DNA of 64,000 nucleotides, from the NCBI GenBank assembly GCA_026874595.1, contig JAPPUL010000036.1, forward strand, positions 1 through 64,000, given 5' to 3'. How positions within the stretch are numbered: the first letter of the stretch is position 1; the number at the start of each line of letters is the position of its first letter. Position numbers and translations under genes: made by a program. This stretch comes from Sipunculus nudus. Taxonomy: Eukaryota; Annelida; Sipuncula; Golfingiida; Sipunculidae. Below the pieces are notes generated by a model that saw only the letters and a list, made by a program, of their open reading frames with translations, ran no database searches and was not told where the DNA came from. This document shows positions 1-8,189 of the stretch, piece after piece.

Positions 1-23
1 TGTCTGTCTGTCTGTCTGTCTGT
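1..23 (+). repeat. Truncated TCTG microsatellite closing the preceding monomer
   Basis: The window opens inside a (TCTG)n run that matches the last 23 bp of every common monomer, so at least one further monomer lies upstream. Confidence 0.95.
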
Positions 24-2065
24 GTACTCTCTACAGGCCACAATTTTCCAGCAATTGCTTTCAAACTTATACAGCTGGTAGACAAGCAAAAGTCCTGGAG
101 GCCTATTGTTTTTGGGCATTATAGGTCAAAATGTCAAGGTCAAGGTCATCAAAAGTATACAAAACGGTTTTTTGTTCATATTTGTGTTAATATTGGTCGT
201 ATCTACTTCAACAGTAGCTCATTTTAATCGTCATTCCAAGGCCTGTTTTCTGGTGTGTAGCTGACTCAATTTGCGGTAACCATGGTAACGCATTTTTGGG
301 GAAAAGTGCTGATATTTTTCTAAATTTGTCAGTTTTAAAGCTACAGAGGTCTAGTTTTTTGCTTCAGGTTGCATTCACCTAGTACTACAAGATTCTATTA
401 AGAGTCTCGCAATATCTCGTATAATATCTCGTCAAACGAGATATTTCGAGATTTCAGTAATCTTGCCCTGGAGGCCACAGTTTTGCAGGAATCTTTTTGA
501 AACTGGCATATCTTAAGTCCTACACTATTATCTCGAAATCAATTTTTCATTTTTTTAATTCGGCCGCTAGGGGGCGCTGGGTGCAAACCTCTCCAACATA
601 TCATGTTTTGGCAATATCTCCAAAATTATAAGCCTCAATTACAAAAACTATAGTTTATTTTTTTCCTCTAAGTCTTCTTCATGAACTCGTTTAGTCATCT
701 GGTCTCAATCTTGTGTCACTTTGTCTGTGTGTCCGTCTGTTTCTCAGTTGTCCTCAAATCCGCTTGCTTGCCGGTTCTTTCGTCTCACATATAGCATTCT
801 ACAGGACACAGTTTTGAAAGAATCTTTTTAAAACTATTACATCTTATGTCTTACACTAATATCTCGAAACTGATTTTTCATTTTCCAGAATTGGCCGCTA
901 GGGGGCGGTGCACTCTAACTTGCACAACATATCATTTTTTGGCCATATCTCCAAAACTATAAACCTCATTTACATAAACTATAGCTTATTTTCTTCCTCT
1001 GGGTCTTTCGAAAAACCTTGTGTATTCATTTGGTCTCAATCTTGAGTCACTTTGTCTGTGTGTCCGTCTGTTTCTCAGTTGTCCTCAAATTCGCTTGCTT
1101 GCCGGTTCTTGCGTCTCACATATAGCATTCTACAGGACACAGTTTTGAAAGAATCTTTTTAAAACTATTACATCTTATGTCTTACACTAATATCTCGAAA
1201 CCGATTTTTCATTTTCCAGAATTGGCCGCTAGGGGGCGCTGCACATGACCCTCACACACATATCATCATATTGGCCATATCTCTAAAACCCAAAGACTCA
1301 ATTACATAAACCATAGCTTATGTTCTTCGTCTGAGTCTTCTCCATAACCTGGTTAAGTCATCTGGTCTCGGTCTTGTGTCACTTTGTCAGTATGTCCATA
1401 TAAACTTTATAAACGGAGGGAAACCTGAATGCACAGAGTCATGCAGGAATGCACGATGACACGCGTTTTAGTAAGACAAAGACTCGTGTAGGTATGAGCG
1501 ACAATCAGCGCAGTTTGCTCGTTTTGTGTAGGGTCCATCGGGCCAAATGCCAATTCAGGCCCGCAGCCGACGGGATGAATTAATTGGCGTAGCGGGGACC
1601 ACGGCCATTTCCTGGTAAAAACTTGTGAATAAATATACCGGATAGGCTGACCATTTTCTCAGGGCCATAGGAATGTCACCATTCCAGTGTGCCCTCAGAC
1701 CTGGTCAGACCTGGTCAGACCTGGTCAGACCTAAAACGCGTGCCTGCACATCTGTGCGCATGCAGGTGATTGCTGTCCAAAGTTTTGGTCGGTGAGTCCT
1801 TCAGGAAAGGACCCGAACAGTTTTTTTTTTAATTGCTTGCCGGAAATCTTCGATTTCTGCAGGCAGGTTGGTCAGTCGTGGATGTCTGTTTGTCTGTTTG
1901 TTGCTTGCCGGAAATCTTCGATTTCTGCAAGCAGGTTGGTCAGTCGCGGATGTCTGTTTGTCTGTTTGTTGCTTGCCGGAAATCTTCGATTTCTGCAAGC
2001 AGGTTGGTCAGTCGCGGATGTCTGTTTGTCTGTTTGTTTGTTTGTCTGTCTGTCTGTCTGTCTGT
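24..2065 (+). repeat. Common monomer M1 (2042 bp)
   Basis: Complete monomer with three 68-bp repeats and all three CTCF-like sites (17-bp cores starting 562, 893 and 1224). It has one extra A near 131 (GGTCAAAATG where the others have GGTCAAATG), making it 1 bp longer than the standard. SNP markers: GGGTC, TTCG, ATCAGCG. Confidence 0.97.
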
Positions 2066-4107
2066 GTACTCTCTACAGGCCACAATTTTCCAGCAATTGC
2101 TTTCAAACTTATACAGCTGGTAGACAAGCAAAAGTCCTGGAGGCCTATTGTTTTTGGGCATTATAGGTCAAATGTCAAGGTCAAGGTCATCAAAAGTATA
2201 CAAAACGGTTTTTTTGTTCATATTTGTGTTAATATTGGTCGTATCTACTTCAACAGTAGCTCATTTTAATCGTCATTCCAAGGCCTGTTTTCTGGTGTGT
2301 AGCTGACTCAATTTGCGGTAACCATGGTAACGCATTTTTGGGGAAAAGTGCTGATATTTTTCTAAATTTGTCAGTTTTAAAGCTACAGAGGTCTAGTTTT
2401 TTGCTTCAGGTTGCATTCACCTAGTACTACAAGATTCTATTAAGAGTCTCGCAATATCTCGTATAATATCTCGTCAAACGAGATATTTCGAGATTTCAGT
2501 AATCTTGCCCTGGAGGCCACAGTTTTGCAGGAATCTTTTTGAAACTGGCATATCTTAAGTCCTACACTATTATCTCGAAATCAATTTTTCATTTTTTTAA
2601 TTCGGCCGCTAGGGGGCGCTGGGTGCAAACCTCTCCAACATATCATGTTTTGGCAATATCTCCAAAATTATAAGCCTCAATTACAAAAACTATAGTTTAT
2701 TTTTTTCCTCTAAGTCTTCTTCATGAACTCGTTTAGTCATCTGGTCTCAATCTTGTGTCACTTTGTCTGTGTGTCCGTCTGTTTCTCAGTTGTCCTCAAA
2801 TCCGCTTGCTTGCCGGTTCTTTCGTCTCACATATAGCATTCTACAGGACACAGTTTTGAAAGAATCTTTTTAAAACTATTACATCTTATGTCTTACACTA
2901 ATATCTCGAAACTGATTTTTCATTTTCCAGAATTGGCCGCTAGGGGGCGGTGCACTCTAACTTGCACAACATATCATTTTTTGGCCATATCTCCAAAACT
3001 ATAAACCTCATTTACATAAACTATAGCTTATTTTCTTCCTCTGGGTCTTTCGAAAAACCTTGTGTATTCATTTGGTCTCAATCTTGAGTCACTTTGTCTG
3101 TGTGTCCGTCTGTTTCTCAGTTGTCCTCAAATTCGCTTGCTTGCCGGTTCTTGCGTCTCACATATAGCATTCTACAGGACACAGTTTTGAAAGAATCTTT
3201 TTAAAACTATTACATCTTATGTCTTACACTAATATCTCGAAACCGATTTTTCATTTTCCAGAATTGGCCGCTAGGGGGCGCTGCACATGACCCTCACACA
3301 CATATCATCATATTGGCCATATCTCTAAAACCCAAAGACTCAATTACATAAACCATAGCTTATGTTCTTCGTCTGAGTCTTCTCCATAACCTGGTTAAGT
3401 CATCTGGTCTCGGTCTTGTGTCACTTTGTCAGTATGTCCATATAAACTTTATAAACGGAGGGAAACCTGAATGCACAGAGTCATGCAGGAATGCACGATG
3501 ACACGCGTTTTAGTAAGACAAAGACTCGTGTAGGTATGAGCGACAATCAGCGCAGTTTGCTCGTTTTGTGTAGGGTCCATCGGGCCAAATGCCAATTCAG
3601 GCCCGCAGCCGACGGGATGAATTAATTGGCGTAGCGGGGACCACGGCCATTTCCTGGTAAAAACTTGTGAATAAATATACCGGATAGGCTGACCATTTTC
3701 TCAGGGCCATAGGAATGTCACCATTCCAGTGTGCCCTCAGACCTGGTCAGACCTGGTCAGACCTGGTCAGACCTAAAACGCGTGCCTGCACATCTGTGCG
3801 CATGCAGGTGATTGCTGTCCAAAGTTTTGGTCGGTGAGTCCTTCAGGAAAGGACCCGAACAGTTTTTTTTTTAATTGCTTGCCGGAAATCTTCGATTTCT
3901 GCAGGCAGGTTGGTCAGTCGTGGATGTCTGTTTGTCTGTTTGTTGCTTGCCGGAAATCTTCGATTTCTGCAAGCAGGTTGGTCAGTCGCGGATGTCTGTT
4001 TGTCTGTTTGTTGCTTGCCGGAAATCTTCGATTTCTGCAAGCAGGTTGGTCAGTCGCGGATGTCTGTTTGTCTGTTTGTTTGTTTGTCTGTCTGTCTGTC
4101 TGTCTGT
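2066..4107 (+). repeat. Common monomer M2 (2042 bp)
   Basis: Complete monomer. One extra T in the T run after AAAACGG near 2210 (seven Ts instead of six) accounts for the 2042-bp length. Markers: GGGTC, TTCG, ATCAGCG. Confidence 0.97.
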
Positions 4108-4216
4108 GTACTCTCTACAGGCCACAATTTTCCAGCAATTGCTTTCAAACTTATACAGCTGGTAGACAAGCAAAAGTCCTGGAGGCCTATTGTTTTTGGG
4201 CATTATAGGTCAAATG

Positions 4217-4231
4217 TCAAGGTCAAGGTCA
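4217..4231 (+). promoter_or_regulatory. DR0 nuclear-receptor-like element (two abutting AGGTCA)
   Basis: TCAAGGTCAAGGTCA contains AGGTCA at 4220-4225 and again at 4226-4231 with zero spacing, and a third AGGTCA lies upstream at 4207-4212. The first two form an extended half-site TCAAGGTCA plus DR0, the type bound by NR6A1/GCNF and, as a half-site, by NR5A and ERR receptors. The match is seen directly; binding is inferred. It recurs at offset +109 in all common monomers. The same string is common in some invertebrate repeats, so it may simply be inherited from the repeat's ancestor. Confidence 0.5.
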
Positions 4232-4358
4232 TCAAAAGTATACAAAACGGTTTTTTGTTCATATTTGTGTTAATATTGGTCGTATCTACTTCAACAGTAG
4301 CTCATTTTAATCGTCATTCCAAGGCCTGTTTTCTGGTGTGTAGCTGACTCAATTTGCG

Positions 4359-4372
4359 GTAACCATGGTAAC
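4359..4372 (+). promoter_or_regulatory. Exact X-box (RFX-type) motif
   Basis: GTAACCATGGTAAC fits every position of the RFX/DAF-19 X-box consensus GTHNYYATRRNAAC. It recurs at offset +251 in each common monomer. RFX factors control ciliary and other genes in animals. Only the motif is visible here; there is no adjacent gene. Confidence 0.5.
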
Positions 4373-4505
4373 GCATTTTTGGGGAAAAGTGCTGATATTT
4401 TTCTAAATTTGTCAGTTTTAAAGCTACAGAGGTCTAGTTTTTTGCTTCAGGTTGCATTCACCTAGTACTACAAGATTCTATTAAGAGTCTCGCAATATCT
4501 CGTAT

Positions 4506-4528
4506 AATATCTCGTCAAACGAGATATT
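4506..4528 (+). repeat. Perfect 10-bp hairpin in module A
   Basis: AATATCTCGT (4506-4515), a CAA loop and ACGAGATATT (4519-4528) form a perfect inverted repeat with a 3-nt loop. An additional ATATCTCGT copy lies just upstream and CGAGAT just downstream, so alternative pairings exist. The hairpin is unchanged in V1 (14792-14814) although flanking sequence there has diverged. Confidence 0.85.
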
Positions 4529-4555
4529 TCGAGATTTCAGTAATCTTGCCCTGGA

Positions 4556-4886
4556 GGCCACAGTTTTGCAGGAATCTTTTTGAAACTGGCATATCTTAAG
4601 TCCTACACTATTATCTCGAAATCAATTTTTCATTTTTTTAATTCGGCCGCTAGGGGGCGCTGGGTGCAAACCTCTCCAACATATCATGTTTTGGCAATAT
4701 CTCCAAAATTATAAGCCTCAATTACAAAAACTATAGTTTATTTTTTTCCTCTAAGTCTTCTTCATGAACTCGTTTAGTCATCTGGTCTCAATCTTGTGTC
4801 ACTTTGTCTGTGTGTCCGTCTGTTTCTCAGTTGTCCTCAAATCCGCTTGCTTGCCGGTTCTTTCGTCTCACATATAGCATTCTACA
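4556..4886 (+). repeat. 331-bp module B
   Basis: Opens GGCCACAGTTTTGCAGGAATC. It shares an ordered series of blocks with modules C and D: TATCTCGAAA, TTTTTCATTTT, GGCCGCTAGGGGGCG, AATATCTCCAAAA, a TAGTTTATTTT-type block, GGTCTCAATCTTG and CGCTTGCTTGCCGG. Start-to-start spacing to C is 331 bp. Confidence 0.9.
4644..4662 (+). promoter_or_regulatory. CTCF-like site 1 (module B)
   Basis: CGGCCGCTAGGGGGCGCTG matches the long-form vertebrate CTCF consensus TGGCCACCAGGGGGCGCTA at 15 of 19 positions by eye, keeping the core AGGGGGCGCT. It recurs at offset +536 in all common monomers. Motif match only; occupancy is not known. Confidence 0.5.
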
Positions 4887-5217
4887 GGACACAGTTTTGA
4901 AAGAATCTTTTTAAAACTATTACATCTTATGTCTTACACTAATATCTCGAAACTGATTTTTCATTTTCCAGAATTGGCCGCTAGGGGGCGGTGCACTCTA
5001 ACTTGCACAACATATCATTTTTTGGCCATATCTCCAAAACTATAAACCTCATTTACATAAACTATAGCTTATTTTCTTCCTCTGGGTCTTTCGAAAAACC
5101 TTGTGTATTCATTTGGTCTCAATCTTGAGTCACTTTGTCTGTGTGTCCGTCTGTTTCTCAGTTGTCCTCAAATTCGCTTGCTTGCCGGTTCTTGCGTCTC
5201 ACATATAGCATTCTACA
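4887..5217 (+). repeat. 331-bp module C
   Basis: Opens GGACACAGTTTTGAAAG and is 331 bp to the same point of module D. It carries the diagnostic SNPs at 5086 (GGGTC versus GGATC) and 5093 (TTCG versus TTCA) that distinguish monomer types across the array. Confidence 0.9.
4975..4993 (+). promoter_or_regulatory. CTCF-like site 2 (module C)
   Basis: TGGCCGCTAGGGGGCGGTG, at offset +867. Same core as site 1 but with GCGGT in place of GCGCT; 15 of 19 consensus positions match. It lies exactly 331 bp from site 1. Confidence 0.45.
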
Positions 5218-5480
5218 GGACACAGTTTTGAAAGAATCTTTTTAAAACTATTACATCTTATGTCTTACACTAATATCTCGAAACCGATTTTTCATTTTCC
5301 AGAATTGGCCGCTAGGGGGCGCTGCACATGACCCTCACACACATATCATCATATTGGCCATATCTCTAAAACCCAAAGACTCAATTACATAAACCATAGC
5401 TTATGTTCTTCGTCTGAGTCTTCTCCATAACCTGGTTAAGTCATCTGGTCTCGGTCTTGTGTCACTTTGTCAGTATGTCC
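5218..5480 (+). repeat. Module D (3'-truncated 331-bp module)
   Basis: Follows module C through the CTCF-like site and the GTCACTTTGTC block. Homology stops after CAGTATGTCC, where the CCGTCTGTTTCTCAG tail of B and C is replaced by segment E. The break point near 5480 is my estimate from this loss of similarity. Confidence 0.8.
5306..5324 (+). promoter_or_regulatory. CTCF-like site 3 (module D)
   Basis: TGGCCGCTAGGGGGCGCTG, at offset +1198, is the best of the three sites: 16 of 19 positions of the CTCF consensus match, and the A-to-G and C-to-T differences lie at positions that vary among known sites. It lies 331 bp from site 2, in the same orientation. Confidence 0.55.
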
Positions 5481-5916
5481 ATATAAACTTTATAAACGGA
5501 GGGAAACCTGAATGCACAGAGTCATGCAGGAATGCACGATGACACGCGTTTTAGTAAGACAAAGACTCGTGTAGGTATGAGCGACAATCAGCGCAGTTTG
5601 CTCGTTTTGTGTAGGGTCCATCGGGCCAAATGCCAATTCAGGCCCGCAGCCGACGGGATGAATTAATTGGCGTAGCGGGGACCACGGCCATTTCCTGGTA
5701 AAAACTTGTGAATAAATATACCGGATAGGCTGACCATTTTCTCAGGGCCATAGGAATGTCACCATTCCAGTGTGCCCTCAGACCTGGTCAGACCTGGTCA
5801 GACCTGGTCAGACCTAAAACGCGTGCCTGCACATCTGTGCGCATGCAGGTGATTGCTGTCCAAAGTTTTGGTCGGTGAGTCCTTCAGGAAAGGACCCGAA
5901 CAGTTTTTTTTTTAAT
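5481..5916 (+). repeat. Segment E: GC/CpG-richer block unrelated to the modules
   Basis: About 436 bp with no similarity to modules A-D and no equivalent in V. It starts with two TATAAAC copies (5482, 5491), holds a 6-bp inverted repeat CGGGCC/GGCCCG (5622-5627, 5641-5646), an AATAAA (5711-5716), the AGACCTGGTC decamer run and a T10 tract near 5904-5913. CpG is frequent. No open reading frame or RNA gene is recognisable. The TATA-like and AATAAA strings are short AT-rich words and not enough to call a promoter or a polyadenylation site. Confidence 0.7.
5780..5815 (+). repeat. Decamer tandem repeat AGACCTGGTC, 3.6 copies
   Basis: Three full AGACCTGGTC copies followed by AGACCT. It occurs once per common monomer at offset +1672. 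M12 has one copy fewer, which explains its 2031-bp length. Confidence 0.97.
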
Positions 5917-6120
5917 TGCTTGCCGGAAATCTTCGATTTCTGCAGGCAGGTTGGTCAGTCGTGGATGTCTGTTTGTCTGTTTGTTGCTTGCCGGAAATCT
6001 TCGATTTCTGCAAGCAGGTTGGTCAGTCGCGGATGTCTGTTTGTCTGTTTGTTGCTTGCCGGAAATCTTCGATTTCTGCAAGCAGGTTGGTCAGTCGCGG
6101 ATGTCTGTTTGTCTGTTTGT
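5917..6120 (+). repeat. Three 68-bp hairpin-bearing tandem repeats
   Basis: Copies at 5917-5984, 5985-6052 and 6053-6120. Each starts TGCTTGCCGGAAATC and ends in TGTTTGTCTGTTTGT. The first 32 nt of copies 2 and 3 fold into a long hairpin: outer stem TGCTTGC/GCAAGCA, one bulged C, a G-T wobble, inner stem GAAATC/GATTTC and a TTC loop. Copy 1 differs by GCAGGCA and CGTGG. The reading frames across this block are repeat-encoded and not genes. Confidence 0.95.
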
Positions 6121-6148
6121 TTGTTTGTCTGTCTGTCTGTCTGTCTGT
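6121..6148 (+). repeat. TTTG/TCTG tetranucleotide microsatellite
   Basis: Two TTTG-type units followed by TCTG units end each common monomer. This same run is the junction between common and V monomers, so it is the likely crossover point. It is 28 bp here and 20 bp in M7 and M26. Confidence 0.95.
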
Positions 6149-8189
6149 GTACTCTCTACAGGCCACAATTTTCCAGCAATTGCTTTCAAACTTATACAGC
6201 TGGTAGACAAGCAAAAGTCCTGGAGGCCTATTGTTTTTGGGCATTATAGGTCAAATGTCAAGGTCAAGGTCATCAAAAGTATACAAAACGGTTTTTTGTT
6301 CATATTTGTGTTAATATTGGTCGTATCTACTTCAACAGTAGCTCATTTTAATCGTCATTCCAAGGCCTGTTTTCTGGTGTGTAGCTGACTCAATTTGCGG
6401 TAACCATGGTAACGCATTTTTGGGGAAAAGTGCTGATATTTTTCTAAATTTGTCAGTTTTAAAGCTACAGAGGTCTAGTTTTTTGCTTCAGGTTGCATTC
6501 ACCTAGTACTACAAGATTCTATTAAGAGTCTCGCAATATCTCGTATAATATCTCGTCAAACGAGATATTTCGAGATTTCAGTAATCTTGCCCTGGAGGCC
6601 ACAGTTTTGCAGGAATCTTTTTGAAACTGGCATATCTTAAGTCCTACACTATTATCTCGAAATCAATTTTTCATTTTTTTAATTCGGCCGCTAGGGGGCG
6701 CTGGGTGCAAACCTCTCCAACATATCATGTTTTGGCAATATCTCCAAAATTATAAGCCTCAATTACAAAAACTATAGTTTATTTTTTTCCTCTAAGTCTT
6801 CTTCATGAACTCGTTTAGTCATCTGGTCTCAATCTTGTGTCACTTTGTCTGTGTGTCCGTCTGTTTCTCAGTTGTCCTCAAATCCGCTTGCTTGCCGGTT
6901 CTTTCGTCTCACATATAGCATTCTACAGGACACAGTTTTGAAAGAATCTTTTTAAAACTATTACATCTTATGTCTTACACTAATATCTCGAAACTGATTT
7001 TTCATTTTCCAGAATTGGCCGCTAGGGGGCGGTGCACTCTAACTTGCACAACATATCATTTTTTGGCCATATCTCCAAAACTATAAACCTCATTTACATA
7101 AACTATAGCTTATTTTCTTCCTCTGGGTCTTTCGAAAAACCTTGTGTATTCATTTGGTCTCAATCTTGAGTCACTTTGTCTGTGTGTCCGTCTGTTTCTC
7201 AGTTGTCCTCAAATTCGCTTGCTTGCCGGTTCTTGCGTCTCACATATAGCATTCTACAGGACACAGTTTTGAAAGAATCTTTTTAAAACTATTACATCTT
7301 ATGTCTTACACTAATATCTCGAAACCGATTTTTCATTTTCCAGAATTGGCCGCTAGGGGGCGCTGCACATGACCCTCACACACATATCATCATATTGGCC
7401 ATATCTCTAAAACCCAAAGACTCAATTACATAAACCATAGCTTATGTTCTTCGTCTGAGTCTTCTCCATAACCTGGTTAAGTCATCTGGTCTCGGTCTTG
7501 TGTCACTTTGTCAGTATGTCCATATAAACTTTATAAACGGAGGGAAACCTGAATGCACAGAGTCATGCAGGAATGCACGATGACACGCGTTTTAGTAAGA
7601 CAAAGACTCGTGTAGGTATGAGCGACAATCAGCGCAGTTTGCTCGTTTTGTGTAGGGTCCATCGGGCCAAATGCCAATTCAGGCCCGCAGCCGACGGGAT
7701 GAATTAATTGGCGTAGCGGGGACCACGGCCATTTCCTGGTAAAAACTTGTGAATAAATATACCGGATAGGCTGACCATTTTCTCAGGGCCATAGGAATGT
7801 CACCATTCCAGTGTGCCCTCAGACCTGGTCAGACCTGGTCAGACCTGGTCAGACCTAAAACGCGTGCCTGCACATCTGTGCGCATGCAGGTGATTGCTGT
7901 CCAAAGTTTTGGTCGGTGAGTCCTTCAGGAAAGGACCCGAACAGTTTTTTTTTTAATTGCTTGCCGGAAATCTTCGATTTCTGCAGGCAGGTTGGTCAGT
8001 CGTGGATGTCTGTTTGTCTGTTTGTTGCTTGCCGGAAATCTTCGATTTCTGCAAGCAGGTTGGTCAGTCGCGGATGTCTGTTTGTCTGTTTGTTGCTTGC
8101 CGGAAATCTTCGATTTCTGCAAGCAGGTTGGTCAGTCGCGGATGTCTGTTTGTCTGTTTGTTTGTTTGTCTGTCTGTCTGTCTGTCTGT
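6149..8189 (+). repeat. Common monomer M4 (2041 bp)
   Basis: Standard length. Markers GGGTC, TTCG, ATCAGCG; no private change noticed. Confidence 0.97.

Larger units (their letters stand above)
4120..4555 (+). repeat. Module A of the reference monomer
   Basis: This 436-bp block begins at GGCCACAATTTTCCAGC, similar to the GGCCACAGTTTTGCAGG that opens module B, so it looks like a longer, diverged relative of the 331-bp module. It carries the DR0 element, the X-box match and the ATATCTCGT hairpin. The same type of block occurs twice in each V monomer (A' and E'). Confidence 0.8.
4108..6148 (+). repeat. Common monomer M3 (2041 bp, reference for internal annotation)
   Basis: Standard-length monomer used here as the reference; its modules and motifs are listed separately and recur at the same offsets in the other monomers. 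Markers: GGGTC (5086 is G), TTCG (5093 is G), ATCAGCG (5589 is C). Confidence 0.97.

Noticed and set aside
1801-2161. Minus-strand frames of 64-107 codons rich in RQTDRQTNKQ
   Set aside because: These are the complement of the same microsatellite and 68-bp repeats; no gene features.
1792-2269. Overlapping + strand reading frames of 96-145 codons, repeated in every monomer, with SVCLSVCLFVC-type runs
   Set aside because: They are produced by the 68-bp repeats and the TCTG/TTTG microsatellite, are open in several frames at once, change length with repeat number or 1-bp indels (M2 versus M3), and show no domain or codon bias.
5482-5716. TATAAAC pair and AATAAA as promoter and polyadenylation signal of a short transcript
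   Set aside because: Single short AT-rich words with no open reading frame or splice structure between them; expected by chance at this density.
5845-5851. GCCTGCA...TGCAGGT short inverted repeat around 5825-5850 in segment E
   Set aside because: Only a 6-bp stem with a long loop; too weak to list as a structure by itself.
5917-6120. Regular repeats resembling a CRISPR array
   Set aside because: The 68-bp units are directly adjacent with no unique spacers, and the context is eukaryotic satellite DNA.
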